In this document: positions 13,359 through 24,300 of the stretch, one piece after another
Layout of the letters: every line of letters begins with the position of its first letter
Position numbering within the stretch: position 1 is the first letter of the stretch
Assembly (NCBI GenBank): GCA_900708905.1
Contig: CAADRB010000006.1
Span: forward strand, 3,788,233 to 3,852,232
Source of the DNA: Hymenolepis diminuta
Lineage: Eukaryota > Platyhelminthes > Cestoda > Cyclophyllidea > Hymenolepididae
Reading direction: 5' to 3'
Length of the DNA: 64,000 nt
Program-made: the position numbers and the translations under genes
Notes under the pieces: generated by a model
Seen by the model: the letters and a program-made list of their open reading frames with translations, nothing else
Databases searched by the model: none
Told to the model about the DNA's origin: nothing

Positions 13359-16300
13359 GACAATACCTTCTTTCTGACTACTAATACTGCTACCATGTTA
13401 TCGATTGAGCATACTTACCTTCTTAAACACATTACTAACTATATAAATAATAAGTTTATTGCAACACTAAAGAAATGAGATCGTTCAAGCACTATCTTCT
13501 TACCATATAATCCAAAGACAATACAGTTTATTGATGACTGTTGGTTTAATAATCGTTTATATTATACCTAAGATAAACACAAATTAATGAATGCATTAAG
13601 ATCTCGGGCATGAAATACGAAACGTGCCTGAAATGAATATTATAATGGTATGATAATTTCCTGTGCATTTTCCGATTCTTCAGTCGTTCACAATCGCGGA
13701 AGAAATTGGCCAACTATGATAACCGGAAAAGAAGAATCTTTAAAACCGGAAATGAGACCATTTTGTATATCTAAAAATGTGTTTCTAATAGCGCTGTCGA
13801 TTCATATCCTGTAGAAAGTCATAAATGCATACGCAAAATTATTGACGACAAGTATTTTTCGTAACTTGTGTTTATTTTCTTCACATTTCCAACTCTGACC
13901 ACAAATTATTTAGAGATAAAACACAGAATTAGACACTTCATTTCTGAAATGGTTAGATATGATTACGTCCTGGTAAGAGTTATAATTATCACCAATGGTT
14001 AAGAAAACTATTTTCCCTCTTTACAAGCGAGAAAGCATCTAAACATGAGATATGGCGTAATGCTATCAACACATGACTAAAGTAAAAGGAAGACATTTCG
14101 GAGCCAATCTTACAAGAAAAACATTCTGCCACCCTCTTGTTGACATTCACATTGCTGGGTGCGCAACTATGATTATCGACTTCGAGATCTTTAATTTGAC
14201 ATATGTGCACGTTGACCATTGCACACAGTATATTGCATATAATTGTTAGGTGCTATTTATTAAAAAGCGAATGGAGGTCAGGAAAACAATTACTGAATAG
14301 ACATCTATTACAGTGACCTCATGGGGAGGTACCTACCACCCTAGAGATCAACGTGTAATCACCGTGATTGACAAACCCAAACTAGTACTTACTGTTATTC
14401 TAACACTTACTATAAATATTTAGCCTTTTTTTAATATTTTCTGTCAATAATGGTAGTAAATTTGAATATCCACATAAAATTAATTTGGTCTTTAAGACCA
14501 ACAAAAAATGATTAGTCAATATTTGCATTAAAATACGATTAAAACATAAAGCTGTAAAACTTTCCAAACTATATTTTTGAAGGGTTAGGAAGGCAAAATA
14601 TGAAGAATTCGATCTCGAAAAGTAAATATTTCACTAGCTCTTTGTCCTTTTCACCATCAAGATACTTGTTCATTCGAGAAGTTCATTTCGGTTGGGAAAT
14701 TTTCAAGGCTAATTTTAGGAACGAAGTTTTAAAATCGCCTTGTAGTTTCATTGTCACATACTCGGCAAAATAAATCAATTTTTGACGCAAGGGGAAAGCT
14801 TACGTCTCAAATTGCTCAAAATGAAAATAAGGTAATTGCACTGCTCCTATATTCATTGCTAGAGAGCGCATAAGCTGAAATTTACATATTTAATACTATC
14901 TATAAAGTTTTAACTTTGTAGAATCCAATAAACAGCATTCATTCAATCTAAACATTTAAACAAATTATAAATGATTTTTATCCTTCGCTTAATGTTCAAT
15001 CACTCTTTGGTCCTCCTACCACTTTGATATTTTCCAAAAATGTGAGGTTAGTAAGAAGATTTGCCGTATAATACAGCTACAATTCATAAATTTTACTCCC
15101 CTTTGTTCATTAAATCCTTTTCCGAAATTCTGCTTCTACATACAATAGCTTCTTTTCCTTTCTTCCCAACTAAATATAGTCCCAATTTTGGACAACGAGG
15201 ACCACATGGCCGCATTCAAGGACTTGATCTCACGAAGGGAGGAAAAGAACAGCCATATATACCTCAAGTGCCCAAACAATTGAGTCTCGCATTGAGTCCT
15301 ATTACCTGGGAACTTCTTTATGCCTTTTCGTGTGAGCACACATATTGCAAATTTTCTAATGGAACTCCTTGAAGAGTTATGAGCATAATTAAGAGAGAAT
15401 ATCCAGAAATATCAACAGGAGAAAACTAGAATAATTCGGAAATCAATTATTAAACTGGAATTGAAATCTCATAATATAATCAAGGCTGCCTATGTTATGT
15501 CGCTAGGTCCCCATTTGTTTAGACCAGAAGAAAATAGATATGCAACTTAACAATGCCTACCTTCCTAATCACAGCTTTGGCATAGAACATTGATCGAAGA
15601 ACCCAATACCAACGGAGCCCACCATGAAAACTACTTTACATTTGTAACGTTTTAGGGATTACAAAACCCCGGAAGACCTCAGAGAACACACCTGCTCCAG
15701 TTTACATAATTCTATATTGCCAGTTACAACCGATCAGATGGACAAACTAGACACATTTGATGGCAGGGAGGCCAATCATATTCAAGTCGTTCTGATTCGA
15801 AGGGAGAAAATCATGTAGTCCAACACTGAGGTCTAGATACTGTAATATCAAATACAAAATCGGTCGTGCTTACTATTAGCCTATTCTTCCCTTTCTGAAA
15901 CATTCTGAAAGTCGAAAGCTTCTTCCTTAGCAATCTCTATATAAAGAGGTAAATCAGAGGAGGTTTAAAGAACTTCCTATACTGAGTAACGAATTATTTC
16001 AAAATCTATCTTTACTTTACAAAGAATATTTTTTATCTTTTAACAAATACAGAATTGCTCCCAAATCAGCAAGAAATAATACTTATTTTGTTTTCAAATA
16101 GGACAAAATAGGGGATTCAATTAGGCTGCTTACGAACCGATGTCATAAGATAGAAATGAGCGCATAAGAATAACAAGACGTAGGCTGGAAAATTAAGAAA
16201 ACCGGAAATCAAGAGTATCTCCAGAGAAATATGAACAAAATGTATCTGCTTATTCGGAAAAACTCAATAAATGGTTTGTTTAAATTTTTCATATAAATAT

Positions 16301-16487
16301 AACTTTAAGTTGTTAATGTTCACCCAGTTCCATTTATAATAAGATTTCTGATTTAAATTTGACTACGCTAAATAACGTTCATTTTCACACTTATATTTAG
16401 TTTATCCGAGATTACCTTAAGTGAACTTTGTTGAGTTCAATGTTAAAATCGCCTTAGCTATTAAAATAAAAATGGATTGAAACGGTA

Positions 16488-16586
16488 TAGCCAAACGACT
16501 ACGTAATCGCGGACAAGAATTGAACTCCAATTTAAACACTGGAACATCAGAGCGTGACACAGTGGACCACACTGCTTAAATAGAAA
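16488..16586 (-). repeat. diverged SINE-like head, copy 2
   Basis: On the minus strand it reads AGTGTGGTCCACTG (A-box-like), then TGTCACGCTCTGATG, then GGAGTTCAATTCTTG (B-box-like). Order and spacing match the head of the copy at 33943, but only the head is recognisable. It could instead be a separate tRNA-related fragment. Confidence 0.35.
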
Positions 16587-18352
16587 ATGTACAACCTGAT
16601 TTTAAAAAGCTTCAGTGTCTTGCTAAACTGACCCCATATCAGCTTCCTCTCATCACTTAATGAGCTAACTTTACTGCTCAAATGCTTCCCCACTTAAAAA
16701 TTGCAGATATTTTTTTGCCCTGCCATTAGGAATAATCATATTTCATATTACCATCGTAATACCACGTTACACTGGGGGAAAAACCAACTAAGTTGTCTCG
16801 ATATAGTACGTAACATTTCGTTCTAAATAATCTAATAAACTTTATAATCTAAATGAAAAAGCAAAGTTTATCACCTGATCTAAGATAAAGTCTACTGAAG
16901 CTGGGCATCAGATTTTACAATAATTATTTTTCCTTAAGACTGAATTAAAATTCCGAAATTTCAACTAAATTAACCGCATGCGAATTTTCCAACAAAAGTC
17001 GAAACATGCGCCGGTGGAATTCGAGTCTAAGTGCATCCGGAGATTACCTTAATACTATATCTCCTTTTTTTGACCATTTCCTCCATTGATAGCGATACAT
17101 TTTATGTGACCGGAAATGCTGACATCTCTTCATTTCTTTCTTCATCTTTACTTCCTGAAGAAGAAATGCATAATGACCACATCTTTGAAAACAATCAGGC
17201 CTGATGATATATTATTTTCTGTTGGAAGGATATTAAAATATACTTAAGATGACTGGGTTTTAGAGCCATATTGTGGACGATATTTTTACAATAATTAAAT
17301 TTATGAAATATTTATAAAAATATGCATTTAGATATAGCTGTAATTAAAAAAAGGATAAGGGACCTATGGAATTCCAAAAAAGGTAGATACTAATTTCTAT
17401 TACTATTTATTATATCAGTTTAATTTTTCAACCACTTTCCACGAAATCTACTATTGGGTCAAAATAATTAAGAGGCGGTAAATATTATCCATAAACATTT
17501 TGAAAATAAAAAAAAGCAAGAAGGAAAATTCACTACTTCTGACAGCAAATGTTATGCAACTGTGCAGATAAGAATCAAGTTTTTGAGATTTCCGAATAAG
17601 GCAACTGATCAAACCCTGGCTCCATGCTTCGTAACCTATTGATACAAATCAAAATTTTAAAAAAATGTTTTTTTTTTCAAAAAATTGTATGGATCAATAA
17701 GAAGTAAATACTTGTTACTATAACCTCAGGAGTTAGTTAGAATTCAAATAACTTAAATCCGAAAGTAGGGAAAAACTCAAAAATCAACAAATGGTAAATG
17801 CATCTGTAATTATTTAAAAACACACCTATACAGAGTTCGCTTTTAAAGGAACCTTTTCTTTAAGCCGCTGCAGATTAAACCACCGGCATTGTCACGGTTA
17901 AAATCTGAAATGGCGAAAAAAATTGCCAATAGTAAAAAATATATAGTAAAGCTCGATTTCGTAGATTCCAGTGTTAACGGTAAATAAATCATCATATGAT
18001 ACTTCTTTCTGACCCTCGGTATGTTTCTTAACTAGAAAAACTAAGATAACGCTTCCCGTTCAAAATAGATTCCTTCACTGGACTTTTTGTTATCATTTAA
18101 ATAAAGCAGGTAAGATTGTTCATTACCATTATGACTTGAGCTTTCCATCTGCCTTTCCTTGAGGTTGAACCAGTAAACTTAGAACTGCGAATTAAGTAAT
18201 AAATGGAATCCATGTGATTGCCAAAGAAGTCAATCGGTCAGGTGAATCGTAGTAGAAAGGCACACAGACTGACAACGGTAGGACATAACATAAATAAAGA
18301 AGCCATGACTCAGTCCCAGTTGGAAGAAGAGGGAAAATGTAAGGACCATGGA

Positions 18353-18377
18353 GGGGAAGGGGAGGGGGAGGGAAGGG
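18353..18377 (+). other. potential G-quadruplex tract
   Basis: G runs of 4, 4, 5, 3 and 3 are separated by one or two A bases on the plus strand. It lies about 1.3 kb beyond the 3' end of PIH1D1. Confidence 0.5.
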
Positions 18378-19570
18378 CCAGCGTACAAAATGGCCGTGGC
18401 GGTGAATCTTATATCTATAACGACGGCGATATGGTAGTTTTTAGTCCCTAATCCTTCTTTCCTAGCCTTTAATCAAAAGCGATGGTGGGAAGGGAAAACT
18501 GACGCACACCTAAGGATGAGGAGATTAATGTCCATTTAAACACTTATAACATGCAAAAACATAAGTTAGACAAAATATGTGCGCTCAGGCAAAAATGTAG
18601 CCCTTGAGAAGTCGAGGTTATAGATAGGTAAACCTATTGATCATCTATTAATAATTAGTTCTGAATGCACTTATGATTTAGATGACTTAGCCAAGCATCC
18701 CACAAGTCATCAATTTAAGCCACACAGACATTGGCTATTGATTTATCAACTAAAATGCTTTAACATGTGTACACGAGCAAAGCGTATGGGAACAAATCAG
18801 AAGTGGGAAGTGTCGATTACACAACACTTAAGTACCGATCGAAGAGGCAAAAGATTTGATCGAAATATTATTATTTATTGTTGATTTATTAATAAATCGC
18901 TTTCCGATAGGTGCACAATCGAAACCACCTCACGCTACCGTGCAGCAAAAATTACATCGGTGAAAATGCAATTTCATTATTAATCATAGATTGAATGTAT
19001 AAACACGAGCAGAGAATGAAATGATTTAATAATTCAGTATCGATACATAACATCAATAGACATATACTAAGACGTGCTATCGAATAGCTTGTAAATTCAT
19101 TTAGTGGAGCATACTATTTTATTTTTAAAAAATTCTCAAACTTCTTTCACAAGAAAAAATTTCAGTCAATTTATCCTTTTTACAAAACGATTAAGTAGAA
19201 AACAAATAAACACAAAATTGAACCCCATTAAGTGGAGGAAAAGGACGATAAAAGTAAGCCCAGTAATTCTAAGAAACGGGGAGCAAAATAAGCATATACA
19301 GCATCTGTTAAAACCGCCGTTTGTCGGGGAAAAAAGATTGCAGTGAATAAGTACAAAGCGCCCAAAAGGGATGCGGGGCAGTAAATTCTTCCAAATCCCT
19401 TCCCCAACCTTATCTCCCTTATTCCCATTTTAAACTTTTTTCCTCCTCTTTTACCGGTCAGGAGACTCCATTAGAGAGACCGCCATTTCTGTCTGTAAAA
19501 ATATCATATTTTAAAGTAGCAAATCCAGAATTGCAAGAATGAAAAAAAGAAAAATTCTATGAATCTATCT

Positions 19571-19576
19571 TTTATT
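19571..19576 (-). terminator. candidate polyadenylation signal of PIH1D1 (AATAAA)
   Basis: TTTATT on the plus strand reads AATAAA on the minus strand. It lies about 105 bases after the alternative stop at 19682 and about 235 bases after the read-through stop at 19811. It is the first canonical hexamer I found on the minus strand downstream of this gene. Confidence 0.4.
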
Positions 19577-19681
19577 CAGTCAATATTAACCATTAAATAA
19601 TTGGACAGAATATTTAAATAAAACTTATGCAAACAAGCCCTAGGATAAACAGGGGTAGGGAAGGAAGTAACCTAAATTGTC

Positions 19682-19729
19682 TCAATAATAACGGAAGCGG
19701 AAAGCGAGAGAATCCAACGTGATTCCCCA
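19682..19729 (-). CDS. PIH1D1: alternative last exon of PIH1D1
   Basis: If the GTTAGT donor at 19837 is used, the next good acceptor (GATGCATTTCAG, ending at 19730) opens a phase-compatible exon of 15 codons plus TGA, starting WGITLDSLAF. Its alternating hydrophobic residues would suit the final beta-strand of the CS fold. The read-through alternative VSLLIDYQ does so about equally well. GTTAGT is also the donor of two other introns in this window, which favours this exon slightly. Confidence 0.4.
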   Translation of the reverse strand, partial: WGITLDSLAFRFRYY

Positions 19730-19810
19730 CTGAAATGCATCTCAAAAACTACATGGTTAGATGATTAAAAAAGTGGTCGGAGTTCAACTAATGATTCTAC
19801 CTATACATTG

Positions 19811-20882
19811 CTACTGATAATCAATAAGTAGACTAACCTTAGTTCGATTGTTGAATTCAGCACGAGCGTTGGCTTGATCAATCGTATGACTTAATTCTGC
19901 GGCCATCTCGTAGATACGACTTCGAGTCCGAAGAACGAATAATTTTGAGCCAATATCAAGTTCGATTCCCCTGGAACTAGACTGAAATGATAGAAGTCAT
20001 TAAATTTTCTCATGTATGATATAAAAATTCAAAATATGAACAAAACTAACTAATTCAGGAAGCTTTAACTTGGTTACTATGAATTTAGGATTTTCTATAT
20101 CAGGCACAGCCGACATTTTGAACTCTGGAATAGATGATTTTGGGGCTGCATTCTTGACCTCGGATACGTTGCTTGTCGTTCTAGAAAATTATGCAAATAT
20201 TAGCAAACAGTGCCTGTCAGAAGAATCTTCCATTTCAATGATGACTGGTCGGGGTTTAGATCGGATATGTTGCTCTTGCAAGGTGCCCATGCATTTTTTA
20301 TTTTTCAATATAATCCAGTCTACAAAGATCAAATTCCATGAAAAATAACCTTGAAATGCCTTTTCTTATTGATAATTTAAATTTCGTCTCGAGGCTTTCA
20401 ATTATCACTGTAACCAAAAATCCCATGAAAACATCGGAAGCTTTGACCTTTTCGAGAAAACCAGGATTAATGATCACATCATAGGCTGAGCACGGTTTTC
20501 CAGCTGAAGAAAGGAGTAGATATTTGCCCAAATAAACGTACAATTATCAACTTCGCAATGAGCGTCACCGATACTTAAGGGAACGCGATATGGCGGTGCC
20601 TCGCCGGTATTTTCAAGCATTTTAATCAGTGCCCCTTCGGATATTTCATCAGGCATAGGAATCTGCCAACTGAATGAAAATTTGCATTTTACTTACTTTA
20701 TTGGATATACAGATATTTGCGAATATCTTGCTGCCGGAATCACATTTGAGCTTAACACATACACCTGGTTCGGGAACGACACGCATACTCTCAGTTTGAG
20801 CATTTTCCTTGATTTTCTTTAAATATGCGCAACGATTACAACATACCTGACTATCAAACAACTGATTTAGTAATTCATCCAT
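19811..20882 (-). CDS. PIH1D1: PIH1 domain-containing protein 1 (R2TP complex subunit), six exons
   Basis: PIH1D1 joins RPAP3 and RUVBL1/2 in the R2TP co-chaperone that assembles PIKK kinases, snoRNPs and RNA polymerases with HSP90. Exons on the minus strand: 20882-20697, 20662-20542, 20503-20360, 20319-20214, 20180-20051 and 19981-19811, giving about 285 residues (human about 290). The PIH domain starts at [10 protein letters not shown]44 and K52 match the two phosphopeptide-binding lysines of the human protein, with one extra residue between them. Further landmarks are [33 protein letters not shown], and [12 protein letters not shown] leading to [13 protein letters not shown]-terminal CS-like fold follows: [11 protein letters not shown], then [13 protein letters not shown] and ARAEFNN. 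Four introns are only 33-40 nt long and two of these appear to be GC-AG. The 3' end is uncertain: either the last exon reads through to a TAG at 19811-19813, or a GTTAGT donor at 19837 splices to 19729 and ends at 19682. Confidence 0.9.
20181..20213 (-). other. PIH1D1 intron 4: probable 33-nt GC-AG micro-intron
   Basis: The exon reads to EMEDSSD, then GACAG precedes GCACTG. The acceptor is ATAATTTTCTAG at 20183-20181 and the frame resumes [10 protein letters not shown]. The unspliced frame hits TAA shortly after. A GT-AG alternative exists (donor GTTTGC at 20208, acceptor TGCAG ending at 20146), but it has a weaker pyrimidine tract and is 63 nt, unlike the 34-40 nt neighbours. Confidence 0.6.
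20320..20359 (-). other. PIH1D1 intron 3: 40-nt GC-AG micro-intron
   Basis: The upstream exon must end in AAAG and the downstream exon must begin ACTGG to keep the conserved [13 protein letters not shown] reading of the PIH domain. That makes the intron start GCATTT and end TTTGTAG. The only GT nearby (GTTATT, at 20350) leaves the wrong phase and runs into TAA within seven codons. The GC donor is therefore forced by reading frame plus domain conservation. Confidence 0.75.
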
Positions 20883-21192
20883 AGTAGAAAATTACTACTA
20901 CACGACTGAGACAATTAGAGATCATATACACCTGGAGGTCAAGGTTGCTAATAACAACTTGATGATAAATAATTTACGTAATTATAAATGAAATTCTTTT
21001 TATTTAATTTGAAAATGGTAATTATAATAGGGAGCAAAAGAAAAGGATTTTATCTGAAAGTTGCCTTAATCAATAAGCCGAAAGGTGAATTAAAACTTGC
21101 TTCATGGCATGATAGGATGCTGATATTCAATATACTCTGTATAATAATTATTTCCCGAGCCCATTTATGAAAGCATTTTCCAACGCTCATTT

Positions 21193-21318
21193 CAGGTAGA
21201 AAGTGGTATCATGGGACCTCTCGGGTGAGGGACTCGAGTCCTGCCTAACTCTCTATTAGCCGGAACATGTGACCTCGGACATGGAAGACTTGCACAGTGA
21301 TATTGCACGCATCCCGCT
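21193..21318 (-). repeat. SINE-like element, copy 3, internally deleted
   Basis: The minus strand reads ATGCGTGCAATATCACTGTG, AGTCTTCCATGTCCGAGGTC, ACATG, then jumps to CCGGCTAATAGAGAG and continues GACTCGAGTCCCTCACC and CCATGATACCACTTTCTACC. Head and tail match the copy at 33943 while the middle block with GCATCCA-TGAGCAG is missing. Confidence 0.55.
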
Positions 21319-24300
21319 AATAAATTAATTTATAGTTATCGCCAGTACCATAACATGAGTTGAAAACGTAATTTATTTATTCTTCTTGATTGTCGTCGTA
21401 TTTTTAATACAAGTAGATAAGTCGTTTAGAGGCATTTGGAAAACGCATATGTACAAGCATATTCGGCAGACTGAAAAACAGAAATTGTGTTAAAACAAGT
21501 AATCACATATACTATTTTAAACACTTTTTACTGTTTCCTAATTCCAGATAGATTCGATAATCACCTATCGACTTAAGCAAATTAATACTTTAAACGATTA
21601 AAACGTAAGTATTCCTATTGTACTTTATTTAGTTACCCATGCCATCTAAACAGAAACACAGTTAGAATGTGCATATTTCTTACAGAGCACTCCACTGACT
21701 CCCATACCTAACAATGATGTACACTATCCAAGTAAACAGAAAATTTCAAAAAGCTTACAGTCATCACCTTGGCAGATATCTCTAGCATGCGAGTGAGCTC
21801 AGAGGTTTGAATATGAATGAAATTTTAATGTGTCCGTGATACTGAGGATGTCTGTTCACTCAACTCCCTTTAACTGAGATTTAAATGTATTTATAAGTAA
21901 TGTTTTGAGTGTTTAGGTCATATGGAAGGAATAAGGCAAGTCACTCAAGTTACTAGAACAGTTAGGAGTTGGCCCCGAAAGCTACCAAAATTTTTGTAAA
22001 AAGTTTATTAACAAACATTACTCCGTACAACGTCGATTATGCCCAATTGCGATGTTTTGATGTGATGATTGGTTGTGGTATGGACATCTACATAAAATGA
22101 TGCAGATAAGGTTAGCCGGCTTCTCATCGCTCCGAATCGCTAGTCTTTAATTTACACCTGAAATTGTTAGCAAATTTCATGTTAGTTGCTATAGCCAACT
22201 GATATTTATCATTATTTGGCGATTAGAAATGATCGACTGGCGAGAGGATACCTAAACATGTTTCGACCATCACGCCGAAACTCCGACAACGAGACATAAC
22301 TTACGTCTAACGAAGAAATGTTTTGTATACAAACCCAATTTACTAATTAATAAATTGTGGTGGCTTACCTGCCACCTCCAAACTGATCTTGTGACATGAG
22401 TGGCTTGACTTGCCCCAAATATTCGATCGATGTGGTCTCGCTAGACTCAACGTTATTGCACACACCTAATGATTTTTACAAAATAAGTTTTGCCTCTTCC
22501 AATCATTCAGTTTTGTTGAAAATGTACACTCATTCCTGACTGAATAAGAATTCGGGAGTGCAAGGCCAGGAAAAGATAATAAGGCTTTTGAAGGAGCAAT
22601 GTAGAGAGTCAAAGCTTGCAGAACTCCTGATGCTTCTACTTTCCAATGTTTAGCTTGCATAAAAGACAGACATCGAATGTTCTGACCGTTCAAAGTAAAA
22701 GAAAGTAGTCTCTACCACCTATCTGGCATCTGCTTTACTATCTAGTTATGCTATTCTTCCTCTGGGATTTTTGGAATATGAGCAAAATCTTTTGTCTTCC
22801 GTATAACTTGATTCTGAAATACGGCACAGAGATGGAGATGCAAATGGAAAGGTTGAGTCAAATTAGATTAGCTAGAACGACTAATCAACGTTGAAACAAC
22901 AACTCATTTCTTACAATAAAAAATTACGTGATATTTGAACAACTCTAAACCATATACCCTTAATGTAGATTTTTCAAATTTTCACATTTCTTGGCTATGG
23001 ATCTGTCTACAATAAAACGCCATTATTTTTTTCAATTTTTATCTGTTACACCGAATGATACTCTATTAGCCGGTATGTATTTAGTTCATAGCAAATGAAA
23101 TTTTTAATCTTCACAGGAATGATGAGCAATAAGTCAAGGGTTGTGTGGTAAATTTATTTCTTCAGCACGATTAAAAAACTAATAAGTCTAACTAACATCG
23201 TTGCGACTTTACGAATAAAAAAATCTCCTCCATTTAGACTAAATACAGCGATCGATGTTGCCGGTTATTTATGTTCTCCTATTAATAAATTATATATTTT
23301 TTAAATAAACAGAAAATTATACTTGCTGAAAAGTTTTGGCTTTAGTCTTCATTTCAGTGTTTTGTTTAGAGTTATTAATACTTCTAGGTCCATAACTACT
23401 GTGTGTTTTAAAACATTTCTCACCGTTGTCGGATGTTCACGTTACACCTTTGTTCTGAGGAGGTTCTCGGGTAAGATATTTGATTAAATCCATTTATGGT
23501 GCAGTTAAATTTGTCAACTACAATGTAGTCCATTATTGATCGTAGTATTTACGCACTTTTCCTCTATCATAATTATTGTTTTTCTGATTGAATCGGATAA
23601 ATGAATGCTGAACATTTTATTGTTATTTATTATTCACATTCTTTGGTAATCTGGTTCAAAATTTTAACTAAGTTTCATATTGATGTATATTTATTAGAAT
23701 TATATTTAATAGAATTTTGTTATCAATTTAGATTACTGATTTCAATTTTCCACAATTCAAATATATAAATCCGATAACTTGCTTTCTTAATAATCTGTAA
23801 GTTGCATTAAAATGCACCATTTTACCCACGATTAACATTTAATTGCCTCTTCATTACATTAGTTATTACCCGATACATATAGAGTCTCCGTTTTTCCAAA
23901 TAAATCTAATCAAATATCTAAGGGCATAGGAAGGCATTTATTGTTTTCTTGAATAAATCTCTTATGACGTTTATGGTACTAACAACCCACAAATTGTTTT
24001 ATATCGGTGTATTTAATTAAGGTTTATTTCTCACACTTTTCACAGTCTTCCACAATTTCACAGTTTCTCCCTCACTGGCATATTTCTGTGAATTTTCTTT
24101 CGTATATTTCCTATATTCACCAATCATACCTGTCTTATTCTTGTCTCGCATGAATGTCATTGAGCTGTTACTTTTCTTATTTTTGTCTCTGAGACATTCT
24201 TGAAAACTTTTCATAATTGGCAGGCAGCCTTGTTAATACTTTTTTGAAGTAATTCAACTCGCTCTCCATCAATGTAGTCTCTTACCTGCGTCTTTATTTC

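Larger units (their letters stand above)
5561..19681. other. intergenic, no confirmed gene
   Basis: Holds SINE-like copies near 8409 and 16488, X-box 1, two G-rich tracts, the 13.2-kb duplication and a pyrimidine-rich stretch at 6540-6660. A weak exon candidate near 15180-15283 and a lysine-rich broken frame near 19230-19380 were looked at but not accepted as genes. Confidence 0.5.

Noticed and set aside
19230..19380. Lysine-rich broken frame on the plus strand (reads VEEKDDKSKPSNSKKRGAK, stop, then TAVCRGKKIAVNKYKAPKRD)
   Set aside because: It contains a stop, has no recognised homologue and no clear splice sites. It may be an old pseudogene fragment but this cannot be supported.
21215..21250. 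tRNA-like T-loop GACTCGAGTCC
   Set aside because: No acceptor, D or anticodon arms can be folded around it. The segment is part of a SINE-like element in the other orientation.
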